From positions 1-64,000 of the forward strand of contig NZ_NUUX01000021.1 in the NCBI RefSeq assembly GCF_002564465.1: DNA of 64,000 bases, given 5' to 3'. Below, in pieces: positions 51,543 through 60,683 of this stretch (positions are counted from its first letter, which is position 1; each line of letters opens with the position of its first letter). Origin of the DNA: Bacillus sp. AFS088145. GTDB taxonomy: Bacteria > Bacillota > Bacilli > Bacillales > Bacillaceae_G. The notes beneath the pieces were generated by a model that ran no database searches, was not told where the DNA came from, and saw only the letters and a program-made list of their open reading frames with translations. The position numbers and the translations under genes were made by a program.

Positions 51543-53192
51543 TTGAAGACAAAGATCGGTATAATCTTTTCTGCTGCAATACTTTTAACAAGTATATTTA
51601 GTTCACCATCGTTGAAACATAGAGGCACTAAACATGAGACCAAATTAATAATCAATAATGAAGTGAAAGCTGCAACAAATCAAAAGAGTAGTGCGCAATC
51701 AGCACTTCAAAGGGATGAGACAAATCAACAAAAAAAATGGGAAGCACTACAACTGAATCCACTCCCAAGTAGTAAAAACCTATCATATAGTTTCAGTAAT
51801 AATATAAAAGTGTTTACAAAGCCTTTCCCAGAGCAGTATCAAACTATTAATGGAATATTGAGCTTTCGAGGCGGACCTTTCCGAAATAATGGTCCGATGG
51901 GAACGACAGTTATTTCAAAGCAAAAGTTAATTAAGAGTTGGTCTTTTCAAACTTCTTCTTCATCTGGATGGGGCGGGGGCTCAGGATGGACTGGCCAACC
52001 TAGTGTAATTGAATGGAAACCACAAGAACAAAAAATTATGAATTTATATTCTCAATTTAAAACAAAGTCAAATTTTAAAGAAGTAGTTTATGGATCTTTA
52101 GATGGAAGAGTTTACTTTTTAGACTTAGCAACAGGTAAGAAAACAAGAAATCCAATTAATATTCAAAATCCAATTAAAGGTAGCGTGGCTCTTGATCCAC
52201 GTGGTTATCCTCTTTTATACGTTGGACAAGGTATACCACAAACAGGAAAAATAGGTATGAGGATTTTTAGTCTAATTGATGGATCTCAATTAGCATTTAT
52301 TCCTGGAATTGATTCTTATTCTTTTCGTGGTTGGGGAGCTTTTGATGGTTCAGCGTTATTTAACCGAGAAGATGATGCTATGTTAGTTGGCGGGGAAAAT
52401 GGACTAGTTTATTTTATCAAACTAAATACTAAATATGATTCAAAGGCTAAAAAGATAAAAATTTCTCCAGTAATTTCAAAATATCGATATAAGCTTAAAA
52501 ATAATTCTTACCAAGGTATTGAAAATTCAGTAGCGGTATTTAAAAATATTGCATACTTCGCCGATAACGGTGGTGGTATTCAAGCGCTGGATATTATTAA
52601 GAAAAGGCCAATTTGGGCAAATAATGCATATGATGATACAGATGCCTCAATTGTCATTGAGAATTCCAATGGTACACCGTTTTTATACACAGGTTCTGAA
52701 ATCGATAAACAAGGAACTAAAGGCTATGCACGCATTCAAAAGTTAAATGGGCTTACTGGGAAAGTAATTTGGGAGAAGAAAATACCGGGTTATTCGATAA
52801 AAGGTAATCATCCTGTTAATGGTGGACTGTTAGCGACTCCAATTGTTGGAACTGGGCCATTAAAAGGGCAGGTTATTTTTAATATTTCAAGATATAAAAC
52901 GATGAATGGGGGCTTATTAATTAGTTATGATACTGTTACTGGAAAAGAAAAATGGCATTTAGACTTACCAAACTATGCGTGGTCATCTACAGTAACGGTA
53001 TATACAAAGGATAATAAAGCTTACTTAATTCAAGGTGATTCTGTTGGTAACTTGTACTTAATAAGTGGTAGCGGAAAAATTATCAATAAGATTAACCTAG
53101 GTGCCAATATTGAGGCGTCTCCAGTTGTAGTTGGACAACAAGTAATTGTTGGAACTAGAGGAGGTAAATATATAAGCGTCAATATACAATAA
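51543..53192 (+). CDS. Secreted PQQ-like beta-propeller protein
   Basis: 549 residues. A signal peptide-like N-terminus (MKTKIGIIFSAAILLTSIF), then repeating blades such as VVYGSLDGRVYFLDLATGKK, LVGGENGLVYFIKLN, IQALDIIKKRPIWANN and LNGLTGKVIWEKKIPG, typical of the PQQ/quinoprotein propeller fold. No tryptophan-docking set complete enough to claim enzyme activity, so it is likely a binding or scaffold protein. Early conserved GGPFRNNGPMG is a feature of related Bacillus proteins. The TTG at 51543 follows GGAGAGAG; the ATG at 51525 has no site. It is divergent from secA2. Confidence 0.82.
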   Translation: MKTKIGIIFSAAILLTSIFSSPSLKHRGTKHETKLIINNEVKAATNQKSSAQSALQRDETNQQKKWEALQLNPLPSSKNLSYSFSNNIKVFTKPFPEQYQTINGILSFRGGPFRNNGPMGTTVISKQKLIKSWSFQTSSSSGWGGGSGWTGQPSVIEWKPQEQKIMNLYSQFKTKSNFKEVVYGSLDGRVYFLDLATGKKTRNPINIQNPIKGSVALDPRGYPLLYVGQGIPQTGKIGMRIFSLIDGSQLAFIPGIDSYSFRGWGAFDGSALFNREDDAMLVGGENGLVYFIKLNTKYDSKAKKIKISPVISKYRYKLKNNSYQGIENSVAVFKNIAYFADNGGGIQALDIIKKRPIWANNAYDDTDASIVIENSNGTPFLYTGSEIDKQGTKGYARIQKLNGLTGKVIWEKKIPGYSIKGNHPVNGGLLATPIVGTGPLKGQVIFNISRYKTMNGGLLISYDTVTGKEKWHLDLPNYAWSSTVTVYTKDNKAYLIQGDSVGNLYLISGSGKIINKINLGANIEASPVVVGQQVIVGTRGGKYISVNIQ

Positions 53193-53205
53193 ATATAGTG
53201 ATGAA

Positions 53206-53241
53206 TGATCCCTAATTCCGTTTGAGGAGCTAGGGATTTCT
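53206..53241 (+). terminator. Probable terminator after the beta-propeller gene
   Basis: ATCCCTA pairs with TAGGGAT across a 16-nt loop, with TTCTTGTT after it. Moderate. Confidence 0.55.
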
Positions 53242-53377
53242 TGTTAATTTGATATAGTCTTTTCAATTGTGTTAATAACGTATTAAACTTCTATTAAAAG
53301 AATTGGATTTTAAGCAAATAGATTAGATAATATGATAAGTGTATTTATTTATAACTGTATTAGGGGAGTGAAAGGAT

Positions 53378-53956
53378 TTGGCTAAAAAGGCAGAAAATAA
53401 AGTTGAAAGTCGTTCAGAACATAGAAAACTTAAGAATAAGGAAGATGTTTTTAGTAGTAAACGATACTTTTCGTTAATACTCTCAATAGCTGGAGTACTA
53501 ATAATAGGTGCTACAGCAATTTTTTATGTCTACCCTAAAATCATGAATGAAGGGAATATTCATCCGGAAAGTGCTTCTACAAAGGCAGTAGCAGATAAGG
53601 ATGTAAAAAAAGAAACAAAGAGTGAAAAGGCGACTGAAACAAAAACTAAGGAAGTTGCTAAAGAAACAACCACTAAGGAAACAAAGGTTTCCGATGAAGA
53701 AAAACAATCAAATGATTATGTTTTACCGGAAAGTAATAGTAGAAAACTAACGAATGCAGATCTAACTAAATTAGCTCCAAATGATTTACGTTTAGCCAGA
53801 AATGAAATCTATGCTAGGCATGGTTTAGTATTTAAATCTAGTGACTTGACGATTTATTTCAGCTCGAAGTCTTGGTATAAACCTAATCCAGCATATAGCG
53901 GACAGCTTAATGATGTAGAACAATATAATTTAAATTTAATTAAATCAAAGGAATAA
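53378..53956 (+). CDS. Membrane-anchored YARHG-domain protein
   Basis: 192 residues. A basic cytoplasmic start, one membrane helix (about 31-53), a Lys/Thr/Glu-rich linker (about 60-115), and a C-terminal YARHG domain with LRLARNEIYARHGLVFKSSD and KSWYKPNPAYSG. The domain is extracellular and of unknown role, common in Firmicutes envelope proteins and zinc-ribbon membrane proteins. The TTG start is 7 nt after GGGGAGTG. It stands alone between terminators. Confidence 0.85.
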   Translation: MAKKAENKVESRSEHRKLKNKEDVFSSKRYFSLILSIAGVLIIGATAIFYVYPKIMNEGNIHPESASTKAVADKDVKKETKSEKATETKTKEVAKETTTKETKVSDEEKQSNDYVLPESNSRKLTNADLTKLAPNDLRLARNEIYARHGLVFKSSDLTIYFSSKSWYKPNPAYSGQLNDVEQYNLNLIKSKE

Positions 53957-53974
53957 TAGGATATACGAGCTATT

Positions 53975-54016
53975 AAAAAAAGCAAAGTTCAGTGATTAAT
54001 GAACTTTGCTTTTTTA
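53975..54016. terminator. Bidirectional terminator
   Basis: A long AT-containing stem, AAAAAGCAAAGTTCA with TGAACTTTGCTTTTT, and T/A tracts on both sides, between convergent genes. Confidence 0.85.
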
Positions 54017-54066
54017 TTTGCTATCATACAATGCTTTTGATGAGAAAATAGATACTTGTGAAGGTC

Positions 54067-55449
54067 TTAAAGGTTAATCTCGGTTCCTTGACTAGCTAAC
54101 CATTTTACTATCTTCGTTGCTCCATTTTCCTTTGCTACTTCTTTTACTGTCATTCCATCTACATTCTTTATTGATAAGTCTGCACCTTTTTTAATAAGGT
54201 ACTGGAATGTTTTTACATCATCTACTTCATATGTTGTATCAAAAATAGGTGATTCCCCAGAACTGTCTTGCTGGTTAATATTTGCTCCGTATTTTAGTAG
54301 TAAGTCAATTGCTTGCTTGTCCCCCATAGAAGCAGCGGCATGTAAGATTGTCCAATCATCTGCATCTCCTATAGAAGGATCAGCTCCGTTATCAAGTAAT
54401 AACTTTAACATCTCTAAGTTAAGATGGTCTTCATCAGTATATGAAGTCTTGAGAAGTGGAGACTCGTAGTCATCGTTCAATTCATTTACGTCTGCCCCTT
54501 CGTCAATTAACTCTTTAACTTGTTCAATATCGTTATCAAGCACTGCTTGCGTTAATGGTGTTTCCGCAGCTAAATAGCCATCAACGAATGATTGTGCTAG
54601 TGGAATCGCTTTTTCAATTAATAAACTTGCACCGACTATAACCCCGAATGACAACCCAAATACAATTACAGCAATTCCGTATACGCGTTTTGGTGTTTTA
54701 AATTTAATATCGCTTTCTACATTATTAAAATGATGCAAAGCGTTAATACGTTTTGGTAAAGTTGGATGGAACATTAATCGTTCACTTAACCAAATTAAAA
54801 AGCCTTTTTCATTGCTACTATTTAATAAATATTCACGCTGATCAATTTGTTGATAATATTTGCGACCAACGGCTAACATTGTAAGTGCTTGAGTCGATGC
54901 TTCAAAATCATTTGTATAATGACTAGCCATTTGATCACTTGTATACTCACATGCACGTGAATATGCCGAGCCTAAAAAAGGAACCCAATTTGCAGGTAAT
55001 ACTAAAGCCTGTTTTAGAATATGATTTCGTTTAATATGTGCAAGCTCGTGTGCAATCACGAAATCAATTACTTTTGGGTTTGATTCAATCTCTTCGAATA
55101 GATCTGAATATAAAACAATCATATTCCGTCCAAAGAAACGCGTAGCAAAGGCATTTAACAGTCCCCCAGATTGGACTACATAAACATCTGGTAGGAAATA
55201 AAAGCCCATTTCCTTTGAAATTTCTCTTGTTCTGAAATATACTTCTGGAAATTGTTTTTCAGTAATCTTTACGCCATTTATACGTATGTGGGCAGTGAAA
55301 ATTAAATGGGCAAAGAGTGGTAAAATGATTAAAATTCCTAAAATAATAAGACCAACAACGCTTAAAATAAGTAATAAATAAATTGGAATACTAATAAGTA
55401 AAAGTAATATAAAATAAATCGATTCTTTCCGATTAACTAAAGGTTTCAA
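54067..55449 (-). CDS. M48 metallopeptidase with C-terminal ankyrin repeats
   Basis: 460 residues. Two N-terminal membrane helices (about 10-50), zinc site HELAH at 134-138 and the third ligand Glu168 in RACEYTSDQ, then another helix (about 262-285), then four ankyrin repeats from about residue 295 (TPLTQAVLDNDIEQVKELI, LLLDNGADPSIGDADDWTIL, DLLLKYGANINQQDSSGES, YLIKKGADLSIKNVDGMTV). M48 proteins of the HtpX type degrade damaged membrane proteins. The ankyrin part may select substrates. TTG start 7 nt after AGGAGG. Confidence 0.85.
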   Translation of the reverse strand: MKPLVNRKESIYFILLLLISIPIYLLLILSVVGLIILGILIILPLFAHLIFTAHIRINGVKITEKQFPEVYFRTREISKEMGFYFLPDVYVVQSGGLLNAFATRFFGRNMIVLYSDLFEEIESNPKVIDFVIAHELAHIKRNHILKQALVLPANWVPFLGSAYSRACEYTSDQMASHYTNDFEASTQALTMLAVGRKYYQQIDQREYLLNSSNEKGFLIWLSERLMFHPTLPKRINALHHFNNVESDIKFKTPKRVYGIAVIVFGLSFGVIVGASLLIEKAIPLAQSFVDGYLAAETPLTQAVLDNDIEQVKELIDEGADVNELNDDYESPLLKTSYTDEDHLNLEMLKLLLDNGADPSIGDADDWTILHAAASMGDKQAIDLLLKYGANINQQDSSGESPIFDTTYEVDDVKTFQYLIKKGADLSIKNVDGMTVKEVAKENGATKIVKWLASQGTEINL

Positions 55450-55566
55450 TCTCTCTCCTCCTATCTCTCAATTCTTATAGTTTAACAAGTAAATGGAAAG
55501 GATGTCATACATATATTTAAGAGAAATGAAACCAATTACTTCCACTAAATAATAAAAAAATTTCTT

Positions 55567-55595
55567 TTTACCCTTTAAATAAAAAATAGTATGAT
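55567..55595 (+). promoter_or_regulatory. SigA-type promoter of the TcaA-like gene
   Basis: TTTACC (55567-55572), 17-bp spacer, TATGAT (55590-55595), about 100 bp before the start codon. Confidence 0.5.
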
Positions 55596-55694
55596 AGACT
55601 ATAGTTTACTTTTTTCAGTATTTATTTAGATTCAATTTATATATTAAAAACATGTACTATATAGAATGAAAATTTAAGGGGAAGTTAAAAATAA

Positions 55695-56993
55695 ATGGAA
55701 ACTCAGTTAAGAGAAAAAAATTCCTTGTCAAGAGCGGGTATACGAACAATGCGAAAAGAACGAATACCTAGTTTTAAAAGAAAATGGATGTTTATTTTAC
55801 TACCAATTATCGCGATATTAATTACACATTTAACATTAAATTACTTAAATTCACCTAAAAGATTAGTGAAGATTTTTGATAAAGCTGTGTCAGATAATAA
55901 TTATAAAGAAGTCACACATATGCTACAAAAAGGCGGTACCGAGGCGTCCCTAGATGAAGACTCAGTAATCGCATTTATGGATTACTTAAATAGCTATGAT
56001 GTTTTAGATAAATTAGACGATATGATTCAAAATAATAAAGTAATTCATAGTAAGTTAATAGATGGTCGTGGCAATTATGTGCTTTCAATTAAAAAGGGCG
56101 GTAAATTTTTAGGAATTTATCAAACGTATTTAATAAGTGTCCAACCATTCGAATTAAAGATTTCTTCTCCAATTGACGACATTCAATTAAAATTAAACAA
56201 TCATATTACACATTTGAATAAAGACGAGTACGAAACAACATATCACAAAATATTACCTGGAAAGTACACTTTGGCTGTATCATATAAAGGTGTTTATAGT
56301 GATGTTAAGGATGCAGTTGATATAGATTTTTCTTCTGCTTCGAAAAATAAGTTATCACAAGAATTAACTTTTAATGTTAGTTATGTCCAAATTTATTCAA
56401 ACGAACCTGAGGCAGAACTTTTTGTAAATGGAAAAGATACTGGGCAAAAAGTAAGTGAACTAGATCGCTTTGGTCCGTTTTTATTAAATGGTAAAACAGT
56501 AGTTCACGCTGAAATTGAAAAAAATGGTGAATTATTTAAAACGGATGATATTCCAGTTACAGGAAGATATGTAGATTTAATGTTTGATACGCCAGTTGAA
56601 AATCAGGACCATACTGATCAAAAAGATGGTTTCTTTGCAGGACTTAAACGCTTTTTTGATAAGTATTTACCAAGTCCTAAGCCTTCTTCTGATTTAGAAG
56701 AAAAGCAACTAATCAATGGTTTGTTTAATCAAAATGGCCAAGCATTCTTACAGTCTAAGGAATATCAAGACAAAATTAAGAAAAAGGATACAACGCAAAA
56801 ACTCACAAGCTTTTCTATGAAAGATTCAAAGCAAGATGATTCAGGTATGATCATTACAACAAATGAGTCGTATGAGATAACTGATAAACATGGTAAAACT
56901 AAAATGAAATCATTTGAAATTACTTACCACTTCTCAAGAGAAAATGATGAATTAAAAATGGATCGTATTTTAGAAGTAAAAGAGATAAAGTAA
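55695..56993 (+). CDS. TcaA-like membrane protein
   Basis: 432 residues. A short basic cytoplasmic part, one membrane helix (about 31-51), then extracellular domains in the order seen in TcaA/YvbJ-like proteins: SPKRLVKIFDKAVSDNNYKE, two small beta domains (YQTYLISVQPFELKISSP; VQIYSNEPEAELFVNGK) and an NTF2-like C-terminal domain (ending FEITYHFSRENDELKMDRIL). The N-terminal zinc ribbon of many homologues is missing. The family is linked to envelope stress and glycopeptide response in staphylococci; the role here is unknown. The ribosome binding site AAGGGGAAG is rather distant (10 nt). Confidence 0.72.
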   Translation: METQLREKNSLSRAGIRTMRKERIPSFKRKWMFILLPIIAILITHLTLNYLNSPKRLVKIFDKAVSDNNYKEVTHMLQKGGTEASLDEDSVIAFMDYLNSYDVLDKLDDMIQNNKVIHSKLIDGRGNYVLSIKKGGKFLGIYQTYLISVQPFELKISSPIDDIQLKLNNHITHLNKDEYETTYHKILPGKYTLAVSYKGVYSDVKDAVDIDFSSASKNKLSQELTFNVSYVQIYSNEPEAELFVNGKDTGQKVSELDRFGPFLLNGKTVVHAEIEKNGELFKTDDIPVTGRYVDLMFDTPVENQDHTDQKDGFFAGLKRFFDKYLPSPKPSSDLEEKQLINGLFNQNGQAFLQSKEYQDKIKKKDTTQKLTSFSMKDSKQDDSGMIITTNESYEITDKHGKTKMKSFEITYHFSRENDELKMDRILEVKEIK

Positions 56994-57000
56994 ATTGTAG

Positions 57001-57033
57001 AAAAGAGTCCAATTTAGGTTGGACTCTTTTTTT
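57001..57033 (+). terminator. Terminator after the TcaA-like gene
   Basis: Perfect 12-bp stem AAAAGAGTCCAA / TTGGACTCTTTT, 6-nt loop, followed by TTT. Confidence 0.9.
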
Positions 57034-57222
57034 GTTGATTCAGGGTTAGAGGAGTCCGCAATTATTAAGCTAGTGTTAAAAGGGCACAATTCTTATTAAA
57101 TGTTAATTATAAGAAATATTTCTTTTTTCACATTTTAATGTCAAATATATGTAGTTTTTGCACATTGCTTTTCTAAATAGGAATATTCGTTATAATGTAT
57201 TAAAGAGAAATGTTTGGAGGTA

Positions 57223-57840
57223 ATGAAAAAGAATAGAATGTGGAAATTTATTAAAAGACTTCTTTTATTTACACTTCTGATGTCAATTATTGGGTTATTT
57301 GCGATCTATCGTTACTATTTCCAAGATGTGTTGAAGTATGAAACACAAGTTTATACTGAATTAAAGACGTTTAATTTAGAAGAATATACACCTTTATTAC
57401 TAGGACTAATAATGCAAGAAACGAAGGGGAAAGGAAAAGATCCAATGCAGGCTTCAGAATCACTAGGACTAGCAAAGGATAGTATTCAAGATACTTCAAA
57501 AAGCATACAACAAGGGGTCTCACACTTTAAAGACGTGTATTCCTATGGTAAAAAGCAAGGCGTTGATTTACAAACCATAATACAAAGTTACAATATGGGG
57601 ATTGCTTATATTGATTTTGTAAAAACACACGGAGGTAAACATACAGTTCAACTTGCTAAAACTTATTCTCTATCGATGGTGGAGACGAACCCTGAGCTTT
57701 ATACGTGTAATAATAATAAGAAAAATTTCAGATATCCATATTGTTATGGTGACTTCACATATAGTCAAAAAGTAATGAAGAAAACAAAGTACTTCGAGAT
57801 TTTAGTCCCACTTAAACAGAATATAGTAGGAAATCCATAG
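57223..57840 (+). CDS. Lysozyme-like peptidoglycan hydrolase
   Basis: 205 residues. A membrane helix at about 10-30, then a lysozyme-like domain of the CwlT N-terminal type: LLLGLIMQETKGKGKDPMQA with the catalytic Glu in MQETKG, SESLG, IQQGVSHFKDVYSYG, QSYNMGIAYIDFV and KTYSLSM. It probably cleaves glycan strands while anchored outside the membrane. Start uncertain: ATG at 57223 is only 2 nt from GGAGG, and a TTG at 57214 overlaps it. Ends in its own terminator. Confidence 0.85.
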   Translation: MKKNRMWKFIKRLLLFTLLMSIIGLFAIYRYYFQDVLKYETQVYTELKTFNLEEYTPLLLGLIMQETKGKGKDPMQASESLGLAKDSIQDTSKSIQQGVSHFKDVYSYGKKQGVDLQTIIQSYNMGIAYIDFVKTHGGKHTVQLAKTYSLSMVETNPELYTCNNNKKNFRYPYCYGDFTYSQKVMKKTKYFEILVPLKQNIVGNP

Positions 57841-57881
57841 TCCATGAAGAAGAGATAAATGTCTTCTTTATGGACTTTTTA
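57839..57881 (+). terminator. Terminator after the lysozyme-like gene
   Basis: AGTCCAT and AAGAAGA pair with TCTTCTT and ATGGACT, followed by TTTTT. The stem begins in the stop codon. Confidence 0.85.
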
Positions 57882-58147
57882 ACTTTTTTTTTAGAATTGT
57901 GTCATTTTTATTACAAAATGGTTGTCGTTTCGATAAAATAAAACAATTTCCTTTTTTTACCGATATAATTATTGAAAAAACAATTCAAATTCCGACATTT
58001 TATGACTTATACTTAATTTTAGTGTTAATTTTTTGTTAATGTCATTTAAAAAAAATTATAGTTTTTTAATTTTACTAGTTTAATAGAATTGGATTGTTTT
58101 ATTCTACGGTTTAAATGTAAAAATGGTAGGAAAGGAATATTTGATAC

Positions 58148-60556
58148 ATGAAAAAAATGGGAAGAGTACTTTTGGTATCAACAGGCATATTAGTAGGCAC
58201 CTCCAGCATTTCCTGTCCTAATATCGGTTTGGAAACTTCAAAAGCGAGTGCAGCGATCGTAAATATAAAAACGAAGTATCAAACGAGCGCAAATCTAAAT
58301 TTAAGACAGGGTGCAGGTACAACTTATAAATCAATTGTGATTATTCCAAAAGGAAAAGTAATTACCGCTACTCAAAGAAATGGTAATTGGTACAAAGTGA
58401 CTTATAGTTCTAAAACTGGTTGGGTAAGTGGTACGTATTTAAAGGAATATTATAAATATACTACTCAAGCGACCGCTTATTATTTTACAAATAAAACTAC
58501 TAAGCTATATCCAACGCCTGATACAAAAAAAGCTGCAGTATATTCTGTAGTTGTTAATAATGGATTTTATAGTACTCAAAACATTGTAAATAGCATTGGC
58601 CAAACATGGTTCCGCGTTAGTTATAATGGCAAAACCTTGTATGTAAATAGTGCAGATGTTACGAAAAGTGCTGTAGCTACATTTGCCCAAACAAAATATA
58701 AAGCAATTAAAAATACAAGTTTATATCAAACCTATGGTGTATCTTCTAAAGTACTATCAAGTATTCCAAGTGGTACAGTTATAACATCATCAAAACGTGT
58801 TGGTAATTGGTATAACGTCACGCTTAATGGTAAAACAGGGTATGTTTATATTAATAATTTTACAAAAGTAAATGAAATAAAATATGAAACAACAAGTCCT
58901 GCATATTATTTTACGAAAGCAGTCACTAACTTATACGCAACTCCAGATGCAACAAAACCTGTAGTAACTACAGTTAATGGAGATAATGGCTTTACTTCAA
59001 CTCAAAAAGCGACAGATTTAGTAGGAAAGATATGGTATCGAATTAATTACAATGGACAAAATCTTTATGTTAAGAGTGAAGATGTAACTGCAAATAGCTT
59101 CACAACATTTACTACTACAAATTATAAAGCGCTTAATTCAACCTATTTATATGAATCGTTCGGCAATGCATCAAAACAACTTATTCAAATTCCAAAAGAT
59201 ACAGTTATCCCGATTAGCAAAAAAATTGGTAATTGGTATAGTGTGTCTTATAACGGTGTAAATGGATATGTAAGAGCATTGGATTTCGGAAAAAGTGATG
59301 TCGTGACAATAACTAATATAACAGATACGACATATATTACGACTTCAGAATTAAATATACGTCAAACGTATGATGCTTCTTCACCATTGCTTACAGTAAT
59401 TCCTGTTAATATGATTTTAATTGCGACTGATAAAGCTTCTAACAATTGGTATAAGGTTAGTTACAATGGGAAAACGGGATATGTATCAGGATCATATATC
59501 AAACAAGTTAAAACTGGTGACCCAATGACATCAAGAGATAGCTACCAGTTTATCGATCTGCGTACACCTTCGCCTGTAACAGCTGCGCAAATTAATACCT
59601 ATATTGCTAGTAATGTGAAAAGTGGAGTTAAGAGTATACTGACTGATCAAGGACAATTATTTATTGATGCTGGAAATAAATATGGTGTAAATGCACTTTA
59701 TTTAGCAGCACATGCCATTCATGAAAGTGGATTTGGTACTTCTCAAATTTCATTAGGAAAAAATAACTTATTTGGCTTTGGTTCATATGATTCAACGCCA
59801 TATATAGCGTCATACAAATTTATGAGTGTAAAAGAAAATGTAGAGTATATTGCACGCTCGATTAAATCTACTTACTTAAATCCAAGTAACTGGAAATATA
59901 AAGGTGCATATCTTGGTTTTAGTACAAAAGATATGAGCAATGTAAGAATTGATGCAGCGAGTGAAGGGATGAATTTTTATTACGCGACTGATCCAAACTG
60001 GGGTAAATTGATTGCTCAACATATGGAAAAGATTCTACCGTTTGATAAAGCGTACTATGATAAAGCACAACCGAATACTACAATTCCAGGCAGTCCATCT
60101 ACTCCTGTTGGTAGTGATGTTTTCCCTGCTAATATCCGAGCAGTTGCAAAAGGAAACATAGATCTATACACCGCAAAGGGAGATACGGCTAAAGTGAAAT
60201 CGATAGCAGCTGGTACTGCCTTCCTTCTTCTTGAAAAAACAAATGATTATTGGATTAAATTATCAATTGATGGGAATGTTTTTTGGACAAACAGTATCAA
60301 ATTAAATGCATATAGCCAAACTTTATCTGTTAAAAACTTAGGTAGAACAACAGATAGTTTAAACGTGCGCTCAGCCGCAACTACAACTGTAAATAATGTA
60401 ATTGGTACATTAAACCTTAATACTTACCTAAGTATTGTTACAAACACAGATGGTACTTTAACATTGGATAGTACAAAAAAATGGTATAAAATCCAACTAG
60501 CGAATGGAAGCTTTGGATGGGTATCTTCAAGTTATGTCAAACAAGAATTAAAATAA
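58148..60556 (+). CDS. Secreted N-acetylglucosaminidase with multiple SH3b domains
   Basis: 802 residues. Signal peptide (about 1-36, ending KASAA). Five or so bacterial SH3-like repeats in residues 40-455 (e.g. LNLRQGAGTTYKSIVIIPKG with NWYKVTYSSKTGWVSGTYL), then a GH73-type glucosaminidase (about 490-640) with the catalytic Glu near 526 in HAIHESGFGTSQ and KNNLFGFGSYD, then two more SH3-like repeats to the end. The repeats bind the wall; the enzyme cuts peptidoglycan glycan chains, as LytD does in cell separation. AAAGGAA lies 10 nt before the ATG. Confidence 0.92.
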   Translation: MKKMGRVLLVSTGILVGTSSISCPNIGLETSKASAAIVNIKTKYQTSANLNLRQGAGTTYKSIVIIPKGKVITATQRNGNWYKVTYSSKTGWVSGTYLKEYYKYTTQATAYYFTNKTTKLYPTPDTKKAAVYSVVVNNGFYSTQNIVNSIGQTWFRVSYNGKTLYVNSADVTKSAVATFAQTKYKAIKNTSLYQTYGVSSKVLSSIPSGTVITSSKRVGNWYNVTLNGKTGYVYINNFTKVNEIKYETTSPAYYFTKAVTNLYATPDATKPVVTTVNGDNGFTSTQKATDLVGKIWYRINYNGQNLYVKSEDVTANSFTTFTTTNYKALNSTYLYESFGNASKQLIQIPKDTVIPISKKIGNWYSVSYNGVNGYVRALDFGKSDVVTITNITDTTYITTSELNIRQTYDASSPLLTVIPVNMILIATDKASNNWYKVSYNGKTGYVSGSYIKQVKTGDPMTSRDSYQFIDLRTPSPVTAAQINTYIASNVKSGVKSILTDQGQLFIDAGNKYGVNALYLAAHAIHESGFGTSQISLGKNNLFGFGSYDSTPYIASYKFMSVKENVEYIARSIKSTYLNPSNWKYKGAYLGFSTKDMSNVRIDAASEGMNFYYATDPNWGKLIAQHMEKILPFDKAYYDKAQPNTTIPGSPSTPVGSDVFPANIRAVAKGNIDLYTAKGDTAKVKSIAAGTAFLLLEKTNDYWIKLSIDGNVFWTNSIKLNAYSQTLSVKNLGRTTDSLNVRSAATTTVNNVIGTLNLNTYLSIVTNTDGTLTLDSTKKWYKIQLANGSFGWVSSSYVKQELK

Positions 60557-60563
60557 TTTTTTG

Positions 60564-60593
60564 ATGGTTCAGGAAAAACTGAGCCATTTTTTT
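60564..60593 (+). terminator. Terminator after the glucosaminidase gene
   Basis: 9-bp stem ATGGTTCAG / CTGAGCCAT, loop GAAAAA, then seven T. Confidence 0.9.
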
Positions 60594-60683
60594 ATGAGTT
60601 TTATAGAGAAATAGAAAGTTAAGAAATGAAATATGATAAAATAGATACATTGTTTCATATTTAGGTAGATTGGAGAATAAACA

